This document shows, piece after piece, positions 32,239 through 40,626 of a DNA stretch of 64,000 nucleotides. Every line of letters begins with the position of its first letter. The first letter of the stretch is position 1. A program made the translations under genes and the position numbers. This DNA comes from an uncultured Clostridia bacterium (lineage in GTDB: Bacteria > Bacillota > Clostridia > UMGS1883): positions 1 through 64,000 of the forward strand of contig CAKSNY010000002.1 in assembly GCA_934476455.1 (NCBI GenBank). Direction: 5' to 3'. The notes under the pieces are model-generated. The model ran no database searches, was not told the origin of the DNA, and saw only the letters and a program-made list of their open reading frames with translations.

Positions 32239-32727
32239 TTAAATTCCTTCTTTCGTTTGCAATATAAGGTCGGCATATTTTGCACCCACAAAGTCTGACA
32301 AAAGCTTAGGCTCTGTTATAATTTGCAGACCGCGTGCGCCGCCGCTTACATAAATTTTTTCCAAATCAAGCGCGGAAGAGTGTATATATGTGGGAAAATG
32401 CTTTTTCATACCTATCGGGCTGCACCCGCCGCGCACATATCCGGTTGTGGGCAAAAGCTGCTTAAGGGGCAAAAGCTCCACCCTTTTTTCACCGCAGGCG
32501 GCAGCCGCTTTTTTTAAGTCCACCTCTTCGGAAACGGGAATACAAAACACAACGCAGCCGTGCTTCTCGCCGCGCGCAACAAGCGTTTTAAACACACACT
32601 TTTCATCAGCACCGATTTTGCGCGCAATGGCGGCTCCGGAAAGGTCTGCCTCATCCACCTCGTACTGTGCTGTGTCAAACGGAATTTTTGCCTTTTCAAG
32701 CATACGAACAGCGTTTGTTTTCTGCAT
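32239..32727 (-). CDS. ybaK: Cys-tRNA(Pro)/Cys-tRNA deacylase YbaK
   Basis: A 162-residue editing-domain protein. KTNAVRMLEKAKIPF at the N-terminus, a conserved Lys in KCVFKTLVA, and GGCSPIGMKKHFPTYI are hallmarks. It hydrolyses Cys mischarged on tRNA-Pro in trans. First gene of a two-gene operon with the EamA transporter. It happens to lie ~12 kb from tRNA-Pro, without an operon link. Confidence 0.92.
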   Translation of the reverse strand: MQKTNAVRMLEKAKIPFDTAQYEVDEADLSGAAIARKIGADEKCVFKTLVARGEKHGCVVFCIPVSEEVDLKKAAAACGEKRVELLPLKQLLPTTGYVRGGCSPIGMKKHFPTYIHSSALDLEKIYVSGGARGLQIITEPKLLSDFVGAKYADLILQTKEGI

Positions 32728-32768
32728 AAAAAATCCCCCTTGTATTGAAAAAAATGTCGAATGATGAT

Positions 32769-32797
32769 ATTATATAACAACAGCCGACCGATTTCAA
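32769..32797 (-). promoter_or_regulatory. Promoter of ybaK-eamA
   Basis: Minus strand TTGAAA, 17 bases, TATAAT. Confidence 0.75.
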
Positions 32798-32826
32798 CAT
32801 TATTTATATGTTAAGGATGTGATTTT

Positions 32827-33471
32827 TTGCGGAATTTTATTCTTTTTGATTTGGACGGAACGCTTACAGACCCTAAAGAGGGCATTACAAAAAGCGTGTG
32901 CTATGCACTGCATTTTTTTAATATCGAAAAAAATCCGGATGATGTGGTATCGTTTATCGGTCCGCCCCTTAAACAGCAGTTTAAAGAGTTCGCCGCCCTT
33001 TCGGATAAGCAGGCGGAAAAAGCCGTTGAGGTTTACAGAGAACGCTTTGCGCCGATAGGAATTTACGAAAACAAGCTTATTGACGGTATAATTCCGATGC
33101 TTGACGAGCTTTGCAAAAGGGGCGCGAAAATGGCAATTGCCACAAGCAAGCCCACGGTTTTTGCAAAGAAAATAGCCGACAGGTTTGGCATTTCCCGCTT
33201 TATGGAGGGGGTATTCGGCAGCGAACTTGACGGAACCGATACCGACAAGGCATGCGTTATTAAAAAAGCGATGAAAAAGCTGGGCGCACTGCCTCAAAAT
33301 ACGGTTATGGTCGGCGACAGAATACACGATATAACAGGGGCGGAGAAAAACAAAATTCCCGCAATAGGCGTAACGTTCGGCTATGCCCCGCCGGGAGAAC
33401 TTGAAAAAAGCAATGCCGCCGCGGTATGCGCCTCCCCGGAGGAGCTGCTTAAAATTTTAATTTCAATGTGA
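32827..33471 (+). CDS. HAD hydrolase, phosphoglycolate phosphatase-like
   Basis: A 214-residue subfamily IA HAD enzyme: FILFDLDGTLTDPKEGITKSV (motif I), IATSKP (motif II), K in KACVIKKAM, MVGDRIHDITGAEKNKIPAIGVTFGYAPPGEL (motif IV and product-like tail). This pattern resembles phosphoglycolate phosphatases or PpaX-like enzymes. TTG 32827 follows AAGGATGTG; no ATG would keep motif I. Confidence 0.87.
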   Translation: MRNFILFDLDGTLTDPKEGITKSVCYALHFFNIEKNPDDVVSFIGPPLKQQFKEFAALSDKQAEKAVEVYRERFAPIGIYENKLIDGIIPMLDELCKRGAKMAIATSKPTVFAKKIADRFGISRFMEGVFGSELDGTDTDKACVIKKAMKKLGALPQNTVMVGDRIHDITGAEKNKIPAIGVTFGYAPPGELEKSNAAAVCASPEELLKILISM

Positions 33472-33535
33472 ATAATCCCGCTCGGACAGGCATAGTATGA
33501 AATATCAATTGTCTGTTTTTTGGGGAGGGTTTGGC

Positions 33536-34054
33536 TTGAAATTTTGCGGCAGCGGAAAAAACGTGCTATGCGCGGCAATATATTTTACGCTCGGAACAGC
33601 TGCGGGAATCGTTCTTTTTTACGGTACGGGTGCCGCAGCCGAATTTTCGGCAAAGCTTTCACCCGTTACGCCGATCTTGTTTGCGCGGCTTGTGTGGAAC
33701 GATATTTTATGGCTGCTTTCGGTGTATATGGCGGGTATTATGTTCCCGTTTTACGGCGCACATCCTGTTTTGGCGGTGCGCGGCGTTGTAAACGGATATT
33801 CGCTTTCGTGTATGCTTAAGTCAAGCGGGGTAAAATACGCGGCGGCAGCGGCAATTCCGCAATGCCTTTCAATCCTCCCGATGCTTTTGGTGCTGTCGGC
33901 ACACACGCACGTAAGAAGAAAATATCTGACAGAGCAAAATAAAGACCCCTCCGTTATGCGAAAAAGCGAAACACTTACAATTTTTGCATATGCCATTTCC
34001 ACGGCGGCGGCGGAAACGCTTTTTTACACACTTTTTTGTAAAATTTTGTTCTAA
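33536..34054 (+). CDS. SpoIIM-like integral membrane protein
   Basis: A 172-residue membrane protein with about five hydrophobic segments. VVNGYSLSCMLKSSGVKYAA then AAIPQCLSILPMLLVLSAH matches the SpoIIM pattern (Gly-x-Ser loop and Pro-Gln ahead of the fourth helix). SpoIIM works with SpoIID/SpoIIP in septal peptidoglycan hydrolysis during engulfment. TTG 33536 is preferred because GGGGAGGG lies six bases upstream; ATG 33497 would place that site inside the gene. It precedes a XerD-like gene, a neighbourhood known for spoIIM in Clostridia. The identification is from pattern memory. Confidence 0.6.
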   Translation: MKFCGSGKNVLCAAIYFTLGTAAGIVLFYGTGAAAEFSAKLSPVTPILFARLVWNDILWLLSVYMAGIMFPFYGAHPVLAVRGVVNGYSLSCMLKSSGVKYAAAAAIPQCLSILPMLLVLSAHTHVRRKYLTEQNKDPSVMRKSETLTIFAYAISTAAAETLFYTLFCKILF

Positions 34055-34157
34055 TATACCGAAAATTATTTTAAATTATGTGCAAAATGGTGATATACAT
34101 TTTTTTTTGTATGCTGTAAAATAGAAACACTATATTATGTAAACTGCGGTGAAGAGA

Positions 34158-35039
34158 ATGGAAAAAACCTTAGAGGAATACGGGGCATACCTGAAAACAC
34201 AGGGAATGTCCGAAAATACGCGTCTTTCATACATACGGGATTTGCGTGCATTTTGCGCTTTTGCCGAGGTAAACGGTATTGAGGATATTTTTTCGGCAAC
34301 GCAAAAAACGCTGCAGGACTATGCAGACAGCCTGAAGGAGGCGGGAAGGGCAAATTCCACCGCGGCAAGGCAGATTGCCGCGCTGCGAAAATTTTATTCG
34401 TATGCGTTTCAAACGGGGCGCTGCAGCCTAAACCCCGCAATAAACATAAAGCTGCCGCATATTGAAAAAAAGCTTCCGGAGGCGATAACCCCGCGTGAGG
34501 TTGTAAAGCTTTTAAATCAGCCCAAATGCACAGACCTTAAGGGCTACCGCGATAAGGCAATGCTTGAGCTTGTGTACGCAACGGGAATAAAGGTGTCGGA
34601 GCTGATAAACCTCACGGTGCATGATGTTGATATAAAAAGGGAAATGCTCTCGTGCAGCTCATCGGGGCAGAGACGCTTTATACCCATAGGAAAAGCCGCT
34701 GCGGAGGCGCTTGATAACTACATAAAAAAAGCAAGGGCGCTTATGGTGTCCGACGGGCATATGAAAACGCTTTTTGTAAATTGTTCGGGTACGCCGCTTA
34801 CAAGGCAGGGCTTTTGGAAAATACTGCGCCGCTATGCCGATATGGCGGGAATAAAGGCAGATATTAACGCGCAGACAATACGCAATTCGTTTGCCGTGCA
34901 TCTTCTTCAAAACGGCGCGGATATAAACGCCGTGTCGGAAATGCTGGGGCATATGGATGTTGTGACAACGCGTGTGTACAATCAGGTTTTGAAAAACAAT
35001 ATAAAAAAGATATATAAAAAGGCGCATCCGCGCGCATAG
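34158..35039 (+). CDS. XerD-like tyrosine recombinase with substituted catalytic residues
   Basis: A 293-residue protein with SAM-like N-terminal core-binding domain (1-100) and a tyrosine-recombinase catalytic domain, ending HPRA as XerD does. Against the known XerD set (R-K-H-R-H-Y), the first Arg is Lys (YATGIKVSEL), the GKGNKER-type loop is SSSGQRR with no Lys, and the first His is Gln (AQTIRNSF). The Arg in TIRNSF, the His in LGHMD and the Tyr in RVYNQV are retained. It is probably weak or inactive in cleavage, and may serve as a partner or structural protein. ATG 34158 is preceded by GGTGAAGAG. Confidence 0.8.
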   Translation: MEKTLEEYGAYLKTQGMSENTRLSYIRDLRAFCAFAEVNGIEDIFSATQKTLQDYADSLKEAGRANSTAARQIAALRKFYSYAFQTGRCSLNPAINIKLPHIEKKLPEAITPREVVKLLNQPKCTDLKGYRDKAMLELVYATGIKVSELINLTVHDVDIKREMLSCSSSGQRRFIPIGKAAAEALDNYIKKARALMVSDGHMKTLFVNCSGTPLTRQGFWKILRRYADMAGIKADINAQTIRNSFAVHLLQNGADINAVSEMLGHMDVVTTRVYNQVLKNNIKKIYKKAHPRA

Positions 35040-35113
35040 GCAGATGCTGACACATCTGCTCAGACAGGCTGATTCCCCATATCAAAAAATTTTTTTATTT
35101 TGGTAAAAAAAAC

Positions 35114-35142
35114 TTGCAATTTAAGGGAATATATGCTACAAT
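35114..35142 (+). promoter_or_regulatory. Promoter of rpsT
   Basis: TTGCAA, 17 bases, TACAAT, then a ~30-base leader with GGAGGTGA. Confidence 0.75.
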
Positions 35143-35177
35143 ACATTTTGTTTCATTATGTTTTGGAGGTGAAAGTT

Positions 35178-35441
35178 ATGCCTAACATAAAATCAGCTAA
35201 GAAAAGAGTACTTGTTATTGACAAGAAAACCCTGCAGAATCGCATGGTTAAGTCTGAAATAAAAACCGAGCTTAAGAAATTTGAAGCTGCTGTTTCCGCA
35301 GGTAATAAGGCTCAGGCACAGGAAATGCTCGATTTCTGCGTGAAGAAGCTTGATCAGGCAGCTGCAAAGGGTGTTTATCATAAAAATACCGTAAGCCGCA
35401 AAAAAAGCCAGCTTGCAAAGGCTTTTGCAGCACTCGCATAA
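35178..35441 (+). CDS. rpsT: 30S ribosomal protein S20
   Basis: An 87-residue basic helical protein: PNIKSAKKRVLVIDKKTLQNRMVKS at the N-terminus, and KGVYHKNTVSRKKSQLAKAF at the C-terminus, the S20 signatures. It binds 16S rRNA early in assembly. ATG 35178 follows TTGGAGGTGA; an upstream in-frame extension to 35100 covers the promoter and is not real. Confidence 0.97.
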   Translation: MPNIKSAKKRVLVIDKKTLQNRMVKSEIKTELKKFEAAVSAGNKAQAQEMLDFCVKKLDQAAAKGVYHKNTVSRKKSQLAKAFAALA

Positions 35442-35462
35442 ATCAGGAAAATGTGCTTATCG

Positions 35463-35491
35463 GCCACTGCCGTGTCAGGCGGTGGCTTTTT
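35463..35491 (+). terminator. Terminator of rpsT
   Basis: GCCACTGCC, loop GTGTCA, GGCGGTGGC, then TTTTTG. Confidence 0.88.
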
Positions 35492-35529
35492 GCATGCCGT
35501 TTTGTTTTTAATTTGGGGAGGATTTACAT

Positions 35530-36969
35530 ATGAAAAACTGCAAAAAAAGGGCTTGTTCTCTTTTTTTATCGCTTTTAATTGCGCTTTCATTTAATATAAC
35601 GTCGTTTTCGGCAGCAACTGAAGATGTCTGCCTTTCAATGGCGCTTAACGATACCCGCGCGTATATCGGAAATACGCAAATAACGGTAAACGCGCCGCTT
35701 ACGGCGCTCGGAAGAATGTATGTGGATTTGTACGAAACGGCGCCGCTTTTGGGTGTGGAGCTTGCATGGGTAGATGCAGATATTCCATACTATACCGCTT
35801 CATACGGCGCAAAGACGACAGAGCTTCACATTACGGATTTTTATGATAATCTGCCGAAAGAAAATATGCTTTTTGTCAAAAATGACCGCGTGTTTGTTGC
35901 CGCGCGCGACCTTGCCGCAATAGCAAACGCAACGCTTGATTTTGATTCGTGGGTTATAACCTTTCACCGCGGGGAGAAAAGCGCGCAAAAGCCCGCTTAC
36001 GGCACAATAAGCTTAAAAAGTGTGGATTCGTATATATACGAAACATACTGCTACCCTGTTGTTCATCCCGTTTACCCGTACCAGGCGTATTCGCACGGGT
36101 TTATGGTGTCGGACGCACAAAAGCTTCAAAAAATATATCCCGACCTTATAAGAATAGGCTCTATAGGAAAATCTGTCGAGGGGCGCGACCTTACCCTTAT
36201 AGAATTCGGCAAGGGCAGCAAAAAGATTTTTGTATGTGCAGCGCACCATGCGCGCGAATATATATCGACAACGTACGTTATGTACGCGATAGACCGCTAT
36301 GCCGCAATGTACAGAACAGGCGCAAACACTACGGAATATAATATACGCGATATACTTGACAATGTTACGTTTTGCATTGTTCCGATGGTTAATCCGGACG
36401 GGGTAAATCTTGTGCAAAACGGCGTATCGGCGGTTAAAAATCCGCAGTATGTGTCGTCTATGGCTATAAGCGAGGGGGCAAAGTACGGCTACAGCGCGTG
36501 GAAAGCAAATGTGAACGGCGTGGACGTAAACTGGAACTATAACCGTGACTGGTCGCTTTCCAAAAACCGCTATCCGCGCGGCTCGATAGGTTTTAACGGA
36601 ACGCAGCCCGAAACAGAGCCCGAAACGTGCGCGGTTACAAATTATGTAAATTCTATGCCGTTCGAAGCGTTTGTTTCCATGCACACGCAGGGGAAAATGC
36701 TCTACTGGGCGGATGATGTGACAAATCCGACATACATCGGCGAAACCGTAAATGCAAAGAACGGCTTTACGCTTAAATATGAAAAAGAAACAGGCGTCGG
36801 CGGCTCGTTTTTTGACTATGTATACCGTAACTACGGTAAGGCAACCCTTACTGTGGAGCTTTGCAGCTACATAGGACCGCACCCGTATCCGGATTCTGAT
36901 TTTGACAGCGTTTGGAAAAGCGCGGAGGACGTGCTTCTGATAGTCGGAAATATAATAAAAAACAGGTAA
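35530..36969 (+). CDS. Exported M14 zinc carboxypeptidase with N-terminal stalk domain
   Basis: A 479-residue protein: Sec signal (1-28), a copper-amine-oxidase-like stalk domain (30-150; RVFVAARDLAAIANATLDF), then an M14 peptidase domain. Zinc and active site residues: HHAREYIST (His and Glu ligands), NPDGV, SMHTQGK (third His ligand) and TVELCSY (catalytic Glu). R in NWNYNRDW is the carboxylate-binding type. Probably trims wall or environmental peptides, possibly gamma-D-Glu-DAP bonds. GGGGAGG precedes ATG 35530. It is the third stalk-domain exported protein in the window. Confidence 0.88.
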   Translation: MKNCKKRACSLFLSLLIALSFNITSFSAATEDVCLSMALNDTRAYIGNTQITVNAPLTALGRMYVDLYETAPLLGVELAWVDADIPYYTASYGAKTTELHITDFYDNLPKENMLFVKNDRVFVAARDLAAIANATLDFDSWVITFHRGEKSAQKPAYGTISLKSVDSYIYETYCYPVVHPVYPYQAYSHGFMVSDAQKLQKIYPDLIRIGSIGKSVEGRDLTLIEFGKGSKKIFVCAAHHAREYISTTYVMYAIDRYAAMYRTGANTTEYNIRDILDNVTFCIVPMVNPDGVNLVQNGVSAVKNPQYVSSMAISEGAKYGYSAWKANVNGVDVNWNYNRDWSLSKNRYPRGSIGFNGTQPETEPETCAVTNYVNSMPFEAFVSMHTQGKMLYWADDVTNPTYIGETVNAKNGFTLKYEKETGVGGSFFDYVYRNYGKATLTVELCSYIGPHPYPDSDFDSVWKSAEDVLLIVGNIIKNR

Positions 36970-37008
36970 AAAACAGAGGTTCTGCCACCGGACAGGGATG
37001 TTAAAGGG

Positions 37009-37062
37009 CATTCGTTTACACATAGTCAGGGTTTTGAAAATGTGTATGCGGATGCTTTTTTT
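37009..37062 (+). terminator. Terminator after the M14 gene
   Basis: CATTCGTTTACACA pairs (with G-U pairs and one mismatch) with TGTGTATGCGGATG, followed by CTTTTTTT. A tiny frame, ATG 37086 after GGAGGAAA, codes MKKKQSL and stops; significance unclear. Confidence 0.6.
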
Positions 37063-37117
37063 ACGTGTTTATTTAACGGAGGAAAATGAAAAAAAAACAA
37101 AGCCTGTAAAATAAAAG

Positions 37118-37146
37118 TTGACACTTTCTTTTGATTGTAATAAACT
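37118..37146 (+). promoter_or_regulatory. Promoter of the rluB-like gene
   Basis: TTGACA, 17 bases, TAAACT, then leader with AGGTGAGGTG before ATG 37180. Confidence 0.65.
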
Positions 37147-37179
37147 TAGAGAAGTGTTGATTAAAGGTGAGGTGCATTT

Positions 37180-37893
37180 ATGAGATTGCAAAAATATATT
37201 GCGCTGTGCGGTGTTTCTTCGCGCCGTAAGGCTGAAGAAATTATACAAAGCGGGCGCGTGCGCGTAAACGGCGAGATTATAAATTTTATGGGATTTACCG
37301 TAGACGAGAAAAAGGATGTTGTAGAGCTTGATGCGCGCGTTATAAAACCGGAACAGAAAAAGTACTACATTATGCTTAATAAGCCGAAAAACTACGTAAC
37401 AACCGTGTCGGACGATTTGGGCCGCCCCACCGTTATGCAGCTGACAAGCGAAATAGGCGCAAGAATATACCCCGTCGGCAGACTTGATTTTGACACAACA
37501 GGGCTTTTGATTATGACAAACGACGGCGATTTTGCAAATAAGCTGACGCATCCGTCGCATATCGTGAACAAAGTTTACATAGCGCGTGTGGACAAAATGC
37601 CCGAAGGCACACAGCTTGAAATTTTAAAAAACGGCGTAGAACTTGACGACGGAAAAACCGCGCCCGCCGCAGCAGAGGTTTTGAAAAGACCAAAACGCGG
37701 GATTGAGGTTAAAATAACCATACACGAAGGCAAAAACCGTCAGGTAAGACGAATGCTTGAAAAGGTGGGGCTTAACGTAATTTCTTTAAAACGCATAGCG
37801 GTAGGCTCTCTTGCGCTGGGCAATCTTCCCGAGGGCAGATGGCGCCACCTTTCCGAAGCCGAGGTTAATAAGCTGAAAGGAAGAAGAAAATGA
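37180..37893 (+). CDS. rluB: RsuA/RluB family pseudouridine synthase
   Basis: A 237-residue protein with an N-terminal S4 RNA-binding domain (1-60; YIALCGVSSRRKAEEII) and a catalytic domain with GRLDFDTTGLLIMTNDG (catalytic Asp), KVGLNVISLKRIAVGSL and EGKNRQVRRML. It forms pseudouridine in 23S (RluB) or 16S (RsuA) rRNA; in Firmicutes this form is usually called RluB (YpuL). Stop overlaps the next gene by four bases. Confidence 0.9.
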   Translation: MRLQKYIALCGVSSRRKAEEIIQSGRVRVNGEIINFMGFTVDEKKDVVELDARVIKPEQKKYYIMLNKPKNYVTTVSDDLGRPTVMQLTSEIGARIYPVGRLDFDTTGLLIMTNDGDFANKLTHPSHIVNKVYIARVDKMPEGTQLEILKNGVELDDGKTAPAAAEVLKRPKRGIEVKITIHEGKNRQVRRMLEKVGLNVISLKRIAVGSLALGNLPEGRWRHLSEAEVNKLKGRRK

Positions 37894-38240
37894 TACGCGT
37901 AAATATAGTGGACGATGAGAGGATAATATCCTCGCTGATGGAAATAAAAAATGAAAATACCTGTCTTGCATGGGCGCAGGAGGGCGCACAGCCGCGCGGC
38001 TGGTGCGCCTTTACTGCGGGCGGAGAGCTTATTTGTGCCGACGCCCGGGACGAATATTTTGAGCTTGTTATACGTGCGGCGCTGAACAAGCTGGATTTAA
38101 GCGGCGTAAAATACGCCGTGTGCAAAAACAAAACGCTTGCGGACAGGCTTATTCCCTTCGGCTTTCAAAAGTGCACAGGCGGTGTGAAAATTGATATTCC
38201 CGCTTTTTTTAAGCCGTGCGGCGGCTGCACAAAAAATTAA
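37890..38240 (+). CDS. Unknown protein, possible reduced GNAT fold
   Basis: A 116-residue soluble protein coupled to rluB (ATGA overlap). Short beta strands (GWCAFTAGGELICADA) then a helix and LIPFGFQKCTGGVKIDIPAFF resemble the C-terminal half of acetyltransferases, but no acetyl-CoA loop (Q/RxxGxG/A) is present. It carries several Cys and ends CGGCTKN. I cannot assign a function. Confidence 0.6.
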   Translation: MIRVNIVDDERIISSLMEIKNENTCLAWAQEGAQPRGWCAFTAGGELICADARDEYFELVIRAALNKLDLSGVKYAVCKNKTLADRLIPFGFQKCTGGVKIDIPAFFKPCGGCTKN

Positions 38241-38259
38241 AATATTTTTAAAATTGATA

Positions 38260-38288
38260 TTGAAAAATCGAATTATCGGATGTATAAT
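38260..38288 (+). promoter_or_regulatory. Promoter of the decarboxylase/transcarboxylase operon
   Basis: TTGAAA, 17 bases, TATAAT (38283-38288); leader of about 50 bases with GGAGGAACT. Confidence 0.75.
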
Positions 38289-38346
38289 TATGATATAATG
38301 GGAAAAATTTGAATGTTGTTTTTTTAACAGGCAGGAGGAACTGAGT

Positions 38347-39825
38347 ATGAATTCCATTGAAAAGGTTTCCGAGCTTATGTCAAAGAAAGCAGAAATTGCT
38401 CTCGGCGGCGGCAAGGAAAAGCTTGAAAAGCAAAAACAGGGCGGCTTAATGACTTCCCGCGAGAGGATTGCAGCGCTTTTGGACGAGGGAAGCTTTGTCG
38501 AAATCGGCGCATTCGTAAGCGCGCGCGCGGAAGAAACCGCGGCAGACGGCGTTTCTACCGGCTATGGTACGGTTGACGGCAGGCTTGTGTATGTGTACTC
38601 GCAGGACAATACGGTTTGCGGCGGCGCTATGGGTGAAAACTACGGCAAAAAAATCGTCAACATATTTGAAATGGCGATGAAGATGGGTGCCCCCGTTGTA
38701 GGTATGCTCGATTCGGACGGTGTACGCCTTAAGGAGGGCGTGTATGCGCAGTCCGCTATGGGCGCTGTGTTAAGCGCGGCAGCTAAGGCAAGCGGCATTA
38801 TTCCGAACATAAGCATTGTTTTCGGAAACTGTGCCGGCGGCAGTGCGATAGGCGCTGCAATGAGCGATTTCGTTATCGTAAGCGAGAAAAAGGGCAGGGT
38901 TTTTGTAAACGGGCCCTCTGTCATAGAGGCAACCACCGGTAAGAAAGCTTTGTCGGACGCTTCCTACAGCGCATCGGTAAGCGGTGCGGCACACCTTACG
39001 GGTGAGGACGACGCACAGTGCATAGAACTTGCACGCTTGCTTATATCCTACATTCCGTCAAACAATCTTTGCGATGCGTTTGACCTTGAAACGGCGGATG
39101 ATGTAAACAGAACAAGCGAGACGCTTCAAAATGCGGACGCTGTTGAAGATGTAAGAATAATTATATCTGAAATTGCGGACGATAAGGCATTTTTTGAAAT
39201 ACATAAGGACTATGCCGACGAGGTAAGCGTGGGTTTTGTACGCCTTAACGGCGCAAGCGTGGGCGTTGCTGCAACAAACGGAAAGCCCCTGGGCGGCTGC
39301 GCAATGGAAAAAACGGCACGCTTTGTTCGTTTTTGCGATTGCTTTAATATTCCCGTGCTTACATTTACAAACACAGACGGCTTTGCGGTAAATGCGGACG
39401 AGGAAAAGTACGGTCTTGCAAGAAAGGGCGCAGAGCTTTCGTATGCCTTTACGGGGGCAACGGTTCCCAAGGTAAACGTAATAGTTTCAAAGGCTTACGG
39501 TACGGCATATACAATATTTAACTCGAAACAGACAGGCGCGGATATTGTAATGGCATATCCCTTTGCACAGGCTGCACCGCTTGACCCTGCGGCAGGCGTC
39601 GGTATGCTTTATTCGGACAGGCTTAAAAACGGCGAGAGCCGCGACGCGCTTATGACAGAGTATGTAGAAAAGGAAGCAAATATTTACAGCGCTGCAAAGG
39701 CGGGCTATGTGGACGATATAATAGACCCCGCACAGACGCGGCAGAGGGTAATTGCGGCATTTGAAATGCTTGCGGGCAAGCGCGTTTTGTCAATCCCGCG
39801 CAAGCACGACAATATGCCCTTTTAA
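38347..39825 (+). CDS. Acyl-CoA carboxyltransferase subunit (methylmalonyl-CoA decarboxylase alpha/MmdA-like)
   Basis: A 492-residue crotonase-fold carboxyltransferase with two CT halves: KQKQGGLMTSRERIAALLDEGSF at the start, FGNCAGGSAIGAAMSDFVI and VNGPSVIEATTG in the N half; VGVAATNGKPLGG, NTDGFAVNADEEKYGLARKGAELSYAF and SKAYGTAYTIF in the C half. It moves carboxyl between acyl-CoA (methylmalonyl-/malonyl-type) and biotin. First gene of a five-gene operon with OadG, the biotin carrier, OadB and an OadA-type subunit. Acyl-CoA specificity cannot be read from sequence alone. Equivalent to the 12S subunit of propionibacterial transcarboxylase. Confidence 0.85.
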   Translation: MNSIEKVSELMSKKAEIALGGGKEKLEKQKQGGLMTSRERIAALLDEGSFVEIGAFVSARAEETAADGVSTGYGTVDGRLVYVYSQDNTVCGGAMGENYGKKIVNIFEMAMKMGAPVVGMLDSDGVRLKEGVYAQSAMGAVLSAAAKASGIIPNISIVFGNCAGGSAIGAAMSDFVIVSEKKGRVFVNGPSVIEATTGKKALSDASYSASVSGAAHLTGEDDAQCIELARLLISYIPSNNLCDAFDLETADDVNRTSETLQNADAVEDVRIIISEIADDKAFFEIHKDYADEVSVGFVRLNGASVGVAATNGKPLGGCAMEKTARFVRFCDCFNIPVLTFTNTDGFAVNADEEKYGLARKGAELSYAFTGATVPKVNVIVSKAYGTAYTIFNSKQTGADIVMAYPFAQAAPLDPAAGVGMLYSDRLKNGESRDALMTEYVEKEANIYSAAKAGYVDDIIDPAQTRQRVIAAFEMLAGKRVLSIPRKHDNMPF

Positions 39826-39837
39826 GAGGTGATAGAT

Positions 39838-40197
39838 ATGTTTGATACAAAGGATCTTATTTTTGAGGGTCTTGCTTACACGGTTATGGGTATTACCATA
39901 GTGTTTTTAATGCTTGTAATCATTATGTACGTTATAAAGGCAATGGCGCTTTTCAGCAATGAAAAGGAAAGCGCACAAAAAGCAGCGCCCGCACCCGCGC
40001 CGGCGCCGGCGCCGCAGGCGGAAAATACCGCAGTGCAGAAAACCGATGATTCGGAGCTTGTTGCGGTAATAACGGCTGCCGTATGTGCGGCTATGGGGAA
40101 AAGCGCTTCGGAGCTTGTTGTGCGTTCGTACAAAAAGCTTTCACAAAATGCGTGGAACAAAGCAGGGCGCAGAGAAACACTTGATAACAGATTTTAA
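39838..40197 (+). CDS. OadG family sodium-pump decarboxylase gamma subunit
   Basis: A 119-residue protein: one N-terminal membrane helix (AYTVMGITIVFLMLVIIMYV, about 10-30), a short Ala/Pro linker (APAPAPAPAPQ), and a C-terminal amphipathic segment (DSELVAVITAAVCAAMG). It stabilises the decarboxylase complex and holds the carrier to the membrane. ATG 39838 follows AAGAGGTGAT. Confidence 0.85.
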   Translation: MFDTKDLIFEGLAYTVMGITIVFLMLVIIMYVIKAMALFSNEKESAQKAAPAPAPAPAPQAENTAVQKTDDSELVAVITAAVCAAMGKSASELVVRSYKKLSQNAWNKAGRRETLDNRF

Positions 40198-40211
40198 GGA
40201 GGATATATGTC

Positions 40212-40592
40212 ATGAGAAAATTTATTGTAAATGTAAACGGTAATTCGTATGAGGTTGAGGTTGACGAGGTTGCGGCAAACGGCTCAGCCGCAGCAGCACC
40301 GAAAGCAGCACCGGCACCCGCAGCGGCTGCTCCCGCACAAAAGGCTGCCCCCGCTCCCGCGCCCGCGGCAGCACCTGCCGGCGGCACACCCGTTAAGGCG
40401 CCTATGCCGGGAAATGTTGTTGATATAAAGGTAGCAAACGGCGCTTCCGTAAAGAAGGGTGACGTTGTGGTTATACTCGAAGCTATGAAGATGGAAAACG
40501 AAATCTTCGCTCCGTGCGACGGTGTTGCAACGGTTGTTGCATCTAAGGGCGCAACGGTAAACAGCGGCGATGTACTTATCACTCTTTCCTGA
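40212..40592 (+). CDS. Biotin carboxyl carrier protein
   Basis: A 126-residue protein: short N-terminal beta part, Ala/Pro-rich flexible linker (residues 25-65), and a biotinyl domain with VVILEAMKMENEIFAP (Lys of EAMKMEN is biotinylated). It carries carboxybiotin between the carboxyltransferases and OadB. AGGAGG precedes ATG 40212; a nearer ATG at 40207 stops at once. Confidence 0.95.
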   Translation: MRKFIVNVNGNSYEVEVDEVAANGSAAAAPKAAPAPAAAAPAQKAAPAPAPAAAPAGGTPVKAPMPGNVVDIKVANGASVKKGDVVVILEAMKMENEIFAPCDGVATVVASKGATVNSGDVLITLS

Positions 40593-40626
40593 TTAACCAT
40601 AACGTTTTGAATTGGAGTGATTTAAG

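Noticed and set aside
34055..34157. Possible promoter and dif-like site before the XerD-like gene
   Set aside because: Only a weak TAAAAT-type -10 was seen, and no two-arm dif palindrome could be recognised by eye.
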